A DNA stretch of 64,000 nucleotides, from NCBI GenBank assembly GCA_902363555.1, contig CABJAM010000013.1:48362-112361 (forward strand), read 5' to 3'. How positions within the stretch are numbered: the stretch's first letter is position 1; every line of letters begins with the position of its first letter. The notes beneath the pieces are model-generated. The model was given only the letters and a program-made list of their open reading frames with translations, was not told the origin of the DNA and made no database searches. Origin of the DNA: Lachnospiraceae bacterium. Lineage in GTDB: Bacteria > Bacillota > Clostridia > Lachnospirales > Lachnospiraceae. This document shows, in pieces, positions 14,255-23,528 of this stretch. The position numbers were made by a program, and so were the translations under genes.

Positions 14255-15967
14255 CTACATCCCAAGAGGAATTTTAATTTTTACAACGGCGCCGTTATCA
14301 TTATACGCCGTCATTTCCACCCCATCCCCATAAAACAGCCGAAGCCGAGCAAACACGTTATGAATCCCCACGCACTCCCGTCCATCCCGGATAATTGGGC
14401 TGATCTGATGGATGCAGTCCAGCACCTCCAGGGGAAAACCAGGACCGCAGTCGCGGATGATGATCTGCGCCATGGAAGCCGTTTTAGTCACCTGAATGGC
14501 TATGGTATTGATCTGGCGTTCCATATCGATGCCATACTTAATACTGTTCTCCACAAAGGTGTGCAGCAGCAGCGGCGGAACGAGGCAGACACGGCACTCA
14601 TCCTCTATGGTATAGTCGAACACGATACGCCCGGGGCGGCGCATTTCCTGAATACGCACATAGGTTTCCACATGCTCCAGCTCCTCGGTGATAACGATCA
14701 TATTCGTATTTTTATTATATAGAAAGCGGAAATATTGGGCCAGATACCGGCACATCTCCCTGGCTCCGGCTTCGTTTTTCATATCGATCATGGAGCAGAC
14801 GCTATTGAGGGCATTGACCAGAAAATGGGGCCGGATCTGCATCTGCAAATATTGCAGCCGCACCTTCTGCTCCCGCAGTTCATCCTCATAGATGGCAATT
14901 TTCAGAGTCTTTATCTCATCGACCATTTTGTTAAATGTCTGATTGAGGATACGGATTTCCCGCAGACTTGTGTTGTCCGTTATCTTCGATTCAAAATTAC
15001 CCTCGGATATTAAAAGCATCCTGGAAACCAGTCCGCGGATGGGCCTGTACATAAAGTACTCCAGATACCCGGAAAATAATACGAGCAAACTACCGAGGAT
15101 GACGGACATGAGTACCATCACATTTCGGACACGGAGTATGGATTCCTCCTCCGCGCTCTTTTCGATATGCTCCACATAATACATATTGATCAAATTGGAT
15201 TTTTTACTGATCTGGCGGTAACGGGTATGATCCTCCGGGGAATACCAGTCCGTGGCGTCCAGATCGATCCCCTGGCCGTCCAGATAATTATCCGTGCGGG
15301 AAATCCGGTCCTCATCCACAATAAAATAGCTGCGGAAGGCTAAATCCTCCTGTACGACCTGACGGATGAGATAGCTGATGGAGCACCAGCAGCCCGCATA
15401 ATTGCCGCCCTTTTCCGTAAGATAGATCAGATAATTCTGGCCGCCGACCTTATCAATGATCCACTTACGCATAGTGCCTTCATTTTTATAGATAGAAATG
15501 ATCTCGCGAATGCGCTCCTTAGAGGTGTTTCCGCTCAGCTCCGTGTTATAGCGGTAGGATGTCAGGTAGCCGTTATCTCCCAGCGCCTCCGAATAGAAAA
15601 ACAGCTCGTTCATGCCGTAATTTAACAAAGCGTATTCGTCCAGCGTACTTTTCAGCTCCTGAATGGCATAAATCTGGTCCTCATGGGTTTTGGCAATACC
15701 AAGCATGGCCATATCCGGATTATTGGCCATGAAATTCTCTATAAAAATCGTATTGTTTTCCAGCATGTTATCCCACATCAGGACCAGATTTCCAAGTGTA
15801 TCCTGTTCGCGCACGCGCTCCTGCTCACGGATTTTATTCAGGGCAAAGACATTTAAATAGACAACCACCCCAAGGAACACAAGAAGCAGCAAAATACAAT
15901 ACATGCGGACCAGGCGGGACATCCGGATTTCTCTGTGCAATAGCTTATCCTTAAGATACTTTTTCAT
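14255..15967 (-). CDS. YesM-type sensor histidine kinase
   Basis: 570 residues: transmembrane segment at about 20-43, an extracellular sensing region of about 240 residues, a second transmembrane segment (VMVLMSVILGSLLVLFSGYLEY), HAMP-like linker, the His_kinase dimerisation motif with the phospho-accepting histidine in QIRPHFLVNALNSV, and a C-terminal HATPase domain with IIRDCGPGFP and CVGIHNVFARL. It is the second gene of a two-gene operon, 16 bases after its response regulator. Such kinases usually sense extracellular saccharide or substrate availability for the neighbouring ABC operon, here the GH3 and transporter genes at 17.7-26.6 kb. Confidence 0.92.
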   Translation of the reverse strand: MKKYLKDKLLHREIRMSRLVRMYCILLLLVFLGVVVYLNVFALNKIREQERVREQDTLGNLVLMWDNMLENNTIFIENFMANNPDMAMLGIAKTHEDQIYAIQELKSTLDEYALLNYGMNELFFYSEALGDNGYLTSYRYNTELSGNTSKERIREIISIYKNEGTMRKWIIDKVGGQNYLIYLTEKGGNYAGCWCSISYLIRQVVQEDLAFRSYFIVDEDRISRTDNYLDGQGIDLDATDWYSPEDHTRYRQISKKSNLINMYYVEHIEKSAEEESILRVRNVMVLMSVILGSLLVLFSGYLEYFMYRPIRGLVSRMLLISEGNFESKITDNTSLREIRILNQTFNKMVDEIKTLKIAIYEDELREQKVRLQYLQMQIRPHFLVNALNSVCSMIDMKNEAGAREMCRYLAQYFRFLYNKNTNMIVITEELEHVETYVRIQEMRRPGRIVFDYTIEDECRVCLVPPLLLHTFVENSIKYGIDMERQINTIAIQVTKTASMAQIIIRDCGPGFPLEVLDCIHQISPIIRDGRECVGIHNVFARLRLFYGDGVEMTAYNDNGAVVKIKIPLGM

Positions 15968-15983
15968 CCTGCCACCCTCCCGG

Positions 15984-17543
15984 CTATATTTTCATTTCCT
16001 TGCGGTATTCCTTCGGCGTCTTTCCAACCTCACGTTTAAACAGACGGATAAAATACGTGGTCGTATCATAGCCTACCCGCTCGCCTATGGCCGACACCGA
16101 AAGCTTTGTGGAAATCAGCAGCTTCTTTGCCATGTTCACCCGTTTGCGGAGGATATAGTCGGAGATGGAGCAGCCGATTTCCTTATGGAACAGACGGGAG
16201 AGGTAATTTTCATTGAGTGCCACATATTCAGCAATGTCCGGCCGGCTGATCTTTTCCGCCAGATGCTCGTCGATATACTTTTTCACCACACCAACCACAT
16301 CGCCCATGGCATTGGCCTTCAGGCTCATTTTTACCTGCTCCGTAAAATAATAGACGAACTGGCGGAAATCCTCCACGGAATTTTGGGCCTGCTTCTGGAG
16401 CCGGGCCAGTTGCTCATCCTGCACGATCCCCTCCCGGCTGCTGAAATTTTCGCCAATATAATGATACATCAACTGCATAAAGTTATTATATACGTCCCGG
16501 AGCACCCGGGAATCCATGTTTCCTGCGATAACGATGCTGTGAACGGCAAAATCCACCGTGGTGGCCAGCCGGTCCAGCTCTCCGTCGGATAAAAGAACGG
16601 CCCACTGTTGATAATCGATAGATACGGCCGGAACATCGCCTGGAATATTCCGGTTGCCCACCAAAATCACCCGGTTTTGATAAAGCACATTTTTCTCATC
16701 CCGCTCCGCCAGCTTGCGTATCATGGGCACAAGCTGGTCCAGCTTCACAAGCTCTGTAATAAAGCAGCAGCATTGTCCGCTAAACCTGGCGGCAATATCT
16801 GCCAGACGGCTGCGCACCTCGTCCATATTCGGCGCAGCAGGAGCAGAAAACTTCAGGCAGATCAGCAGCTTACTCTCCACAAAATTCGTCGTGTAGACCT
16901 CCGTATCCATATTGCGGTAAGACTGAACGATCTCATTTTTCACCTGCGCCACCTGTTCCCAAAGAGTGGCCCCAGCCGTCGGAAAGCGCAGCCACATGAG
17001 AATATAACGGTTCGTGGCGCCAAAATCCAGGTGGTAACGGGCCAGGAGCGCCTGGAGGCTGCCGCCATAATATTCCACCCCGGAAGCCAGCACATAACGG
17101 ACAAATTCCGCCATGAGCTCACCGCTGCGCATGGACAGGCGCTCTTTGACCGCCTTCTCCCTGCGGATAAATTCCGCTTTTTCCAGACCATGGATGATTT
17201 TTTCCTCCAGCTCCTCATAAACCACAGGCTTGAGTATATAATCCTCCACCTTCAGCGCCACCGCCGCCTTGGCATACTCAAATTCCGCATAACCGGTAAG
17301 AAAAATGACCACGATATCCGGGTAATATTCCCGCAGCCATTGAACAAATGCCAGGCCATCAGCGCCGGGCATCTCAATATCGCTGATCACCAGACGGATA
17401 TCGTTCTTTGCCACGAGCGCCCTGGCCGAATTGACATTATCGCATAAAAATACATGGTCCGCCTTACACCTGTCCCAGCGGATGTTCTCCCGGATCGCTT
17501 CGATCACAAGCATCTCATCATCTACTAAAAGTACATTATTCAT
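15984..17543 (-). CDS. YesN-type response regulator, REC plus AraC HTH
   Basis: 519 residues. The receiver domain has acidic residues DDE at 8-10, phospho-acceptor Asp55 in LVISDIEMPG, and the KP motif in DYILKPVVYEE. A long middle region of about 270 residues without recognisable catalytic motifs follows, then two AraC-type helix-turn-helices at the C terminus (ISRPDIAEYVALNENYLSRLFHKEIG and VSAIGERVGYDTTTYFIRLFKREVGKTPKEYR). It is the partner of the kinase encoded 16 bases downstream. It follows the GH3 gene by 120 bases on the same strand, so it may be partly co-transcribed with that ABC operon. Confidence 0.92.
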   Translation of the reverse strand: MNNVLLVDDEMLVIEAIRENIRWDRCKADHVFLCDNVNSARALVAKNDIRLVISDIEMPGADGLAFVQWLREYYPDIVVIFLTGYAEFEYAKAAVALKVEDYILKPVVYEELEEKIIHGLEKAEFIRREKAVKERLSMRSGELMAEFVRYVLASGVEYYGGSLQALLARYHLDFGATNRYILMWLRFPTAGATLWEQVAQVKNEIVQSYRNMDTEVYTTNFVESKLLICLKFSAPAAPNMDEVRSRLADIAARFSGQCCCFITELVKLDQLVPMIRKLAERDEKNVLYQNRVILVGNRNIPGDVPAVSIDYQQWAVLLSDGELDRLATTVDFAVHSIVIAGNMDSRVLRDVYNNFMQLMYHYIGENFSSREGIVQDEQLARLQKQAQNSVEDFRQFVYYFTEQVKMSLKANAMGDVVGVVKKYIDEHLAEKISRPDIAEYVALNENYLSRLFHKEIGCSISDYILRKRVNMAKKLLISTKLSVSAIGERVGYDTTTYFIRLFKREVGKTPKEYRKEMKI

Positions 17544-17581
17544 AAATCATCACCCATTGTCCATTATATAATTATCAGCAG

Positions 17582-17606
17582 CAGTTCAGAAGGGCCGGAC
17601 TGTTAC
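17582..17606. repeat. Dispersed GTAAC...GTTAC palindrome, copy 4
   Basis: CAGTTCAG...GGCCGGACTGTTAC, a variant of the palindrome at 3644-3672 with the same GGGCC core. It lies in the spacer between the GH3 gene and the response regulator. Confidence 0.6.
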
Positions 17607-17663
17607 TAATAATTATAGCCCCCCAACGCCCCGTCGGCAACGATTTTAAATATCCTATGTAAT

Positions 17664-20531
17664 TTACTCTATAACAACTTCGCCCTCAAGGCGTATATCC
17701 AGTGACGACGCCCCCACGAACAGCCTGCGCACACCGCCGGCCAGCGCCCATTTCCCGGCAGTGCCATCCGGATACGGCTGCAGCTCTTTTTTTACATCCC
17801 AGTACATAAAGCAGCGTTCCGGGATTGTGATGGATACCGCCCGCCGCTCACCCGGAGCTATATCACAAAGACGCTCAAAGCCGCACAGTTGTTTTTTTGC
17901 CATCATGGCATATTCCGGAGCCCGCCCCGGTCCAACATATACCTGAACGATCTCATCACCTGTAACCTTCCCGGTATTTTCCACGGTAAATTCCACTATA
18001 ACAGAAGAACACTTCCGGGTTAAGCTTAAATCGGAATATGAAAATGTGGTGTAGCTTAAACCATAGCCAAATTCAAACAGCGGCCGCCGTCCATTTTCAT
18101 CGTACCACCGATAACCGGTATAAATGCCCTCGGAGGCCGTGATCTTCACCGGGCGTCCGGGAACGGCCACGCCATCAAAGCGTTCCTTCTTATGCTCCGG
18201 GGTATCCGAGATCAAGGTGTCGTCATTGGTATTTGGAAAGCTCTGGGGAAGCTTTCCGCCCGGAACCGCCTGGCCCAGCAGGAGTCTTGCCAGAGCACGG
18301 CTGCCACACTGTCCGGGCATCCACATATAAAGCATGGCATCCACAGCATCGATCCACGGCTTCATGGCAAAGGCGCTGCCGTTGTAAGCCGCCACGATCA
18401 GCCGGCCCCCGTGACTGTGGGCCGCATGGGCCAGATCCATAAGCAGCTCCCTCTGCTCCGTTTCAAGCTCCAGGTCCGTTCCCTCTGCAAAGGACAGTCC
18501 GCCCATGGCCTGACCGTAGGCGGTCTTAAAACCGCTGTGGATAAAGAATACTGTCTTTTGTGCACTGGCAGCGGCTTTGATGGCATTCTGCCGGTTTTCC
18601 AGTGCCTGCGACGGTGTGACCCAGGCCAGACGAAGCTGCAGATCCTTCAGCTCCAAAAGCGCTTTACCATAGATGATCACAGGATAGCGCTGACCTTTAT
18701 TCAGATGTACGCGTGTGGCGCACACCTCCATACCCTCCGGCGTACATACAAGATTTCCCCAGGGCCACTGCGTTCCCTCACGCATTTTCACAAGGCCCAT
18801 GTCCTTATAGCCGGAGCCGTCCACATCCATCTTAAAGACAGCGATACCGCCAATGGCCTGAAGATTCAACTGATACTCCCCGTCCTCCGGTGCTGTAAGC
18901 CAGCCCTTCCATGTGTAAGCGCTGCCCTTCTTAAAAGCCTGCCCGCCGCACGTAAACTCCACGATTTTATCAATACAGCAAAGCGTCCCGGTTTCATGCC
19001 CTTCCATGTCCGCAGCATCATTGCCCGGTATAAACAGGTCCATCGGTTTAAAATCCAGGTCCTCATCGTCGTCCTCATCGTGAGCGGCCGTGCCCAAAAA
19101 TTCTTCGCCGGCGCCGCCCATACTCATGGCGGGCGGACGATAGCCGTCCTCCGTATTGATACCGTAATACCGGTTCAGGCCTTCCACCGTACCCTGAACG
19201 TCGGCTCTCAGGTACATGGGGGGAATGGTCGTTCCTACCAGATTGATCCCCGGCGCCACAACAAAGCTTTGGGGATTTTCGGAAAGGGCCTGCAACTGCG
19301 CCGCGGGGCTTATCATATATTTCAGCGTGCCGTAGGAGCGCTCCTGACCGTAACCGCATATGGAATAAGCCGCGCCCATGCCCACCAGCGCCACGCTTTG
19401 TCCGTCCTTTAAATCCTCCGGTGTCAGAGGCAGTGTTTCATCCTGGTTTTTCAAAAGCACCGCACCCTTTTCGGCAATCGTTTCCGCAACGCCGGCATTT
19501 GCTTCCAGAAGGGCTGAGCCGCCTTTATATTGATCCGGCATACGCACAGGCTCACTGCGCCCGGGCTCCTCCAGGACATGACCGTCGCAGTCAAGCGCCA
19601 CAGAAGACAGGTAGCCCACGGCCCCCAGGCTGTAAAGGACATGGCGCGCAGCATCATTTAAATCCTTCATGGATATGCTGCCTTCCTCAAGAAACCGGAG
19701 GATACGCTCAGTACTGTTGTAGGCGCCCACAGGCATTTCCATATCCATACCTTTTTTCAGGGAAAAGCTGTGATTGCCGCCCCAATCGCACATGGCCAGC
19801 CCTTTAAAATCCCACTGCTCCCGCAGCACATCCTTTAACAGGGGTGCAGAATTGGCGGCGTAAAGACCGTTGATCCGGTTATACGCGGTCATAATGCCAC
19901 AGGCATTGCCGTCACGGATGCTCCGCTCAAAGGGGGTGAGGTACAGCTCGTGCATGGTCTGCTCGTCAATGACTGTATCCGGGGAGTTGGCCGGATTGGC
20001 GCTGACCACATAGCCGGCAAAATGCTTGAGCACCGCGCAGACATGATTTTCCTGAATCCCTTTGACCAATGGCACCGCCAGCTCGCCGGCCAGGTATGGG
20101 TCCTCGCCAAGCATATCCCGGGTCCGGTTAAAATGGGTGGTGCGCACCAGATCCACCTCGGCTCCCAGTTGAAAGTTTCCGGAGATCAGCTTGTTCTCAC
20201 TGCCGGTCACCCGTCCGAAATCCCCGGCCAGGCTGCGGCTCCATGTGGAAGCCAGCATTTCCTCGGCCGGCAGGCCTGTCGTTTCATAGATGGATGTGAC
20301 GCCGGCGGGGCCGTCATACATACGGATTTCCGGCACGCCAAGGCGGGGTACGCCTTTCAGGTAGCCGCCATTGCCCACCTGACCGGGAAATTCCGGATTG
20401 ATGCCGCCATGGCACAGCTCCGCTTTTTCTTCCACAGTCATAGCCTCAATGAGCGCTTCAATCTTTTTTTCTATAACTTCAGGCTTTTCCTCTCTGAAAC
20501 ATTCTTCTGTAAAGTATTGTGGAAACTTCAT
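17664..20531 (-). CDS. Glycoside hydrolase family 3 beta-glycosidase with PA14 insertion
   Basis: 955 residues with no signal peptide, so probably cytoplasmic. The GH3 N-terminal barrel has KHFAGY (169-174) and the catalytic nucleophile Asp249 in LAMCDWGG. The second domain begins near 345 (AEKGAVLLKNQDETLPL). A PA14-like insertion lies at about 540-660 (KGWLTAPEDGEYQLNLQAIGGIAVFKMDVDG). A fibronectin-type domain closes the protein (FEFGYGLSYTTFSYSDL, GDEIVQVYVG). GH3 enzymes with PA14 insertions hydrolyse terminal beta-glucosides and are often active on aryl glucosides and oligosaccharides. It is the last gene of the ABC operon, so it would act on an imported glycoside. Specificity is inferred. 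Confidence 0.92.
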   Translation of the reverse strand: MKFPQYFTEECFREEKPEVIEKKIEALIEAMTVEEKAELCHGGINPEFPGQVGNGGYLKGVPRLGVPEIRMYDGPAGVTSIYETTGLPAEEMLASTWSRSLAGDFGRVTGSENKLISGNFQLGAEVDLVRTTHFNRTRDMLGEDPYLAGELAVPLVKGIQENHVCAVLKHFAGYVVSANPANSPDTVIDEQTMHELYLTPFERSIRDGNACGIMTAYNRINGLYAANSAPLLKDVLREQWDFKGLAMCDWGGNHSFSLKKGMDMEMPVGAYNSTERILRFLEEGSISMKDLNDAARHVLYSLGAVGYLSSVALDCDGHVLEEPGRSEPVRMPDQYKGGSALLEANAGVAETIAEKGAVLLKNQDETLPLTPEDLKDGQSVALVGMGAAYSICGYGQERSYGTLKYMISPAAQLQALSENPQSFVVAPGINLVGTTIPPMYLRADVQGTVEGLNRYYGINTEDGYRPPAMSMGGAGEEFLGTAAHDEDDDEDLDFKPMDLFIPGNDAADMEGHETGTLCCIDKIVEFTCGGQAFKKGSAYTWKGWLTAPEDGEYQLNLQAIGGIAVFKMDVDGSGYKDMGLVKMREGTQWPWGNLVCTPEGMEVCATRVHLNKGQRYPVIIYGKALLELKDLQLRLAWVTPSQALENRQNAIKAAASAQKTVFFIHSGFKTAYGQAMGGLSFAEGTDLELETEQRELLMDLAHAAHSHGGRLIVAAYNGSAFAMKPWIDAVDAMLYMWMPGQCGSRALARLLLGQAVPGGKLPQSFPNTNDDTLISDTPEHKKERFDGVAVPGRPVKITASEGIYTGYRWYDENGRRPLFEFGYGLSYTTFSYSDLSLTRKCSSVIVEFTVENTGKVTGDEIVQVYVGPGRAPEYAMMAKKQLCGFERLCDIAPGERRAVSITIPERCFMYWDVKKELQPYPDGTAGKWALAGGVRRLFVGASSLDIRLEGEVVIE

Positions 20532-20551
20532 ATTTACCTCCTACGGCGAAC

Positions 20552-21421
20552 TCAGCCCTTGACGGCTCCGATCGTGATGCCCTTAACATAGTATTTTTGA
20601 AAGAATGGGAAGACACACATAATGGGCAGTGCTCCCAATACCGCCACGGCCATCTTTATGGATGTGCTGGGCAGCTCCATACTCACATTGGTGGCAATGG
20701 TTTTTATGGCGTCGGCATTTTGGATCATTTTATTTAGGATCAACTGAATCGTATAAAGCTTGGAATCACTGACATAGTACAGTCCGTTCTGCCATTCGTT
20801 CCAGTAGGTGATGGCCAGCATCATCCCCACCGTGGCCAGTATGGGAACCGCCATGGGCATGACGATCTGACGCAGTATGCGAAGCTCCCCGGCGCCGTCC
20901 ATCCGGGCCGATTCCAGTACCTCCTCGGGTACATTGGTCATAAAATACGTCCGCATCATAATGACATAAAATCCAAAGACCAGGTAGTTTGGAACGATCA
21001 ATGCAAAAATCGTATTTTTAATGTGGAAAACATTTGTCCACATAATATAGGACGGCACAATACCGCCGTTAAACAGCATGGCAAAGAATACGAAAAATGC
21101 GATGAGATTCCGGCCCGGCAGCTTTTTCATGGAAATGCTGTACGCCAGCAATGTGGTCAGAAGCAGCGCCACGGAAGTTCCTATGACAGTCACCAGGATC
21201 GTCATGCCATAGGCCCGGATAATAGTCACGCCATCGGCAAACAGATATTGATAGGCCGCCAGGCTGATTTCTCCGGGAATAAAGCTGTATCCGTCCACAA
21301 TAAGCGATTTCTCACTGGTAAAGGATGCCGCCAGCATAAGTAAAAACGGAACAACACATAAAGCGGCAAGTATTATCAGTACAATATAGGCAGCTCTTTT
21401 ATAAGCCTTATTTTCAATCAT
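20552..21421 (-). CDS. Carbohydrate ABC permease, YtcP/LplC type
   Basis: 289 residues with six predicted membrane segments. The cytoplasmic EAA loop is VPEEVLESARMDGAGELRILRQIVMPMAVPI, and the C terminus is the typical YYVKGITIGAVKG. It forms the inner-membrane channel with the LplB-type permease encoded 15 bases upstream and works with the binding protein at 24977-26560. No ATPase gene is present in the window; this transporter class usually shares an MsmK-type ATPase encoded elsewhere. A paralogue with the same ending is at 29055-29921. Confidence 0.92.
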   Translation of the reverse strand: MIENKAYKRAAYIVLIILAALCVVPFLLMLAASFTSEKSLIVDGYSFIPGEISLAAYQYLFADGVTIIRAYGMTILVTVIGTSVALLLTTLLAYSISMKKLPGRNLIAFFVFFAMLFNGGIVPSYIMWTNVFHIKNTIFALIVPNYLVFGFYVIMMRTYFMTNVPEEVLESARMDGAGELRILRQIVMPMAVPILATVGMMLAITYWNEWQNGLYYVSDSKLYTIQLILNKMIQNADAIKTIATNVSMELPSTSIKMAVAVLGALPIMCVFPFFQKYYVKGITIGAVKG

Positions 21422-21436
21422 TATGCTCCTCCTTAT

Positions 21437-22360
21437 TTAAAACAGGGCGTTATCCCTGCTGATTTTGCGTGTTATACCATTGGCCGCCAGGATCAGTATG
21501 AAGCCAACCAGCGACTGATAGAAGCCGGCGGCGGCCGACATGCCGATGTTGCCCCGCTCCATCAGTCCGCGGAACACATAGGTGTCAATGGTGCTGGTGG
21601 CATCGATCAGCGAACCGGAATTCATCGTCACCTGATAGAACAGTCCGAAATCCGAGAAGAAAATACGGCCCACGGACATCAGTGTCAATGTGATGATCGT
21701 CGGTTTTAAGCAGGGAATGGTAATACGGAGGATCTGCTGTGTCTTAGTTGCGCCGTCCACGGCTGCCGCCTCGTAAAGCGCCGGGTCAAAGCCGGCCAGC
21801 GTAGCCACATAGATAATACTGTTGTAGCCCACAGATTTCCAGATATATACAAAGACAAGGATAAATGGCCAGTATTTGCCGTTCTCATACCAGGATATCC
21901 CATCCTTGCCAAAAGCGGCCAGAATATGTGTATTCACGTAGCCGGTGGCCGGGCTTAAAAAGCCATAGACCACATAAGCTACAACAATAATGGACACCAG
22001 ATATGGAAGCAGGATCAGGGTCTGGAAAATATTCCGCGACACCTTACTGCGCACTTCGTTGAGGAAAATGGCCACAATAATGGCAAACAATGTTCCCAGA
22101 ACGATAAATGCCAGATTATAGAGCAGCGTATTTTTTGTAATGTTGAAGGCATCCGGCGAACTGAAAAGAAATTTGAAATTTTTCAGTCCGCTCCAGTCGC
22201 TGCCGAAGATGCCTTTTGTCACCTTGTAATTTTTAAACGCGATGACGATTCCCGCCATGGGAATATAATTATTGATAAATATGTAGATCAGCGCGGGAAG
22301 CGCCATAAGATAAAACGGAAGATAGCGCCGCCATTTGATTTTTTGTTTCTGCTTCGTCAA
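21437..22360 (-). CDS. Carbohydrate ABC permease, LplB type
   Basis: 307 residues, six membrane segments, beginning with a basic KQKQKIKWRRYLPFYLMALPALIYIFINNYIPM. The EAA loop is FDPALYEAAAVDGATKTQQILRITIPCLKPTI, and the sequence FFSDFGLFYQVTMNSG is typical of the LplB subfamily. It pairs with the YtcP-type permease downstream. LplB/YtcP systems import oligosaccharides and complex glycosides. It follows the zinc dehydrogenase gene by about 100 bases, the largest gap in the operon. Confidence 0.92.
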   Translation of the reverse strand: MTKQKQKIKWRRYLPFYLMALPALIYIFINNYIPMAGIVIAFKNYKVTKGIFGSDWSGLKNFKFLFSSPDAFNITKNTLLYNLAFIVLGTLFAIIVAIFLNEVRSKVSRNIFQTLILLPYLVSIIVVAYVVYGFLSPATGYVNTHILAAFGKDGISWYENGKYWPFILVFVYIWKSVGYNSIIYVATLAGFDPALYEAAAVDGATKTQQILRITIPCLKPTIITLTLMSVGRIFFSDFGLFYQVTMNSGSLIDATSTIDTYVFRGLMERGNIGMSAAAGFYQSLVGFILILAANGITRKISRDNALF

Positions 22361-22460
22361 TTTTCTTCACCAGAATTCCTTTCATCTATTCATTTACCTG
22401 TAAAGCGCGTTCCACGCTCATTTTGTGTTTGATCAGCAGTTTTCTTTATACAATACCCAC

Positions 22461-23498
22461 CTACGGCACCAGCAGTACCCGGGCCACGTCAAGCGCACCG
22501 TCTGCCAGTTGTTCAACCTTGGAAATGGCCTCAGAAAGCGGCGCCATTTCAAGCGAATACACATCCGTCTTGAGCTTGCCCAGAGAGATCAGCTCAAATA
22601 ATGTATGTATTTCCTCTTTTGTATAAGTAAATGAGAATTTCAGATCATATTCCATGGGGCCAAGGGCGGCGGTGATCATTTCATAGGGCCGTCCGTCGTT
22701 ACCCACCAGCAGGACCTGTCCATTGGCCATGGTCAGGTCAATACACTGCTTTACCGAGCTTGGATTGCCGGCAGCCTCAAAGGCAACCTGAGCGCCGCCG
22801 GCATGGGATAAGATTTTTCCAGCCAGCGTCAAGTCCTCATCGCTGGCCGGATCAAGTGCGTAATCTGCGCCTGCTTTAAGCGCCAGCGCCCGCCGGGATT
22901 CCATCACATCAAAGGCGATCAGGTTCGCAGCCCCGGCCAATTTTGCGCTCTGGATCACCGAAAGACCGATGGAGCCGCAGCCGGATACGACCACATTATC
23001 GCCCACCTTCATTTCCGAACGGCGCACGGCATGGAAGCCCACGCCGATCACATCAAAGAGCACGGCCTGTTCCCAGGCCATGGCGTCCGGTATGGGGAAA
23101 AGCTCATTGTCCGGATGCTTTGATAAAACATATTCCGCATAAGCGCCCTGAGTTCCCGGGCCAATACCAAGCGTTTCCGGAAAGGCGTGGGCGCATGTGT
23201 TGGGATGGCCCGTATTGCAGGAATAACAGTTTCCGCAGTCGCCCGGAGGGCCCACGGCCACACGGTCGCCCACCTTAACACAGGTGACGCCCTCGCCCAC
23301 AGCCTCCACGCAGCCCACGGATTCGTGTCCTAAGATCAGCTCCCAGTCAAAAATCCCGGGAACCTTATATGCATGGACATCCGTTCCGCATATACCGCAG
23401 TATTTCACTTTGACAAGCACTTCCCCAGGACCGGCCTTGGGCTTGTCAATATCCACATATTCCAGGTGTTTTACACCACAATATTTTACAGCTTTCAT
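22461..23498 (-). CDS. Zinc-dependent medium-chain dehydrogenase (sorbitol/threonine dehydrogenase-like)
   Basis: 345 residues. Catalytic zinc site CGICGTDVHAY and GHE, structural zinc cysteines in DCGNCYSCNTGHPNTC, NAD fold VVSGCGSIGLSVIQSAKLAGA. It lies between the MaoC-like gene and the permeases in the same ABC operon. Relatives oxidise secondary hydroxyls of polyols or sugars. Together with the hot-dog protein next to it, the natural reading is oxidation followed by dehydration (or elimination) of an imported glycoside or cyclitol, but the substrate is unknown. It is a divergent paralogue of the dehydrogenase at 5624-6646. Confidence 0.88.
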   Translation of the reverse strand: MKAVKYCGVKHLEYVDIDKPKAGPGEVLVKVKYCGICGTDVHAYKVPGIFDWELILGHESVGCVEAVGEGVTCVKVGDRVAVGPPGDCGNCYSCNTGHPNTCAHAFPETLGIGPGTQGAYAEYVLSKHPDNELFPIPDAMAWEQAVLFDVIGVGFHAVRRSEMKVGDNVVVSGCGSIGLSVIQSAKLAGAANLIAFDVMESRRALALKAGADYALDPASDEDLTLAGKILSHAGGAQVAFEAAGNPSSVKQCIDLTMANGQVLLVGNDGRPYEMITAALGPMEYDLKFSFTYTKEEIHTLFELISLGKLKTDVYSLEMAPLSEAISKVEQLADGALDVARVLLVP

Positions 23499-23528
23499 TT
23501 TTACCTCCGTAATTAGGCGTCGGTCGTT

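Noticed and set aside
18192..19412. A 406-codon open frame on the plus strand opposite the GH3 gene
   Set aside because: It is antisense to a well-conserved GH3, lacks a ribosome site and family motifs, and is His/Arg/Pro-rich as expected for a mirror frame of a GC-balanced gene.
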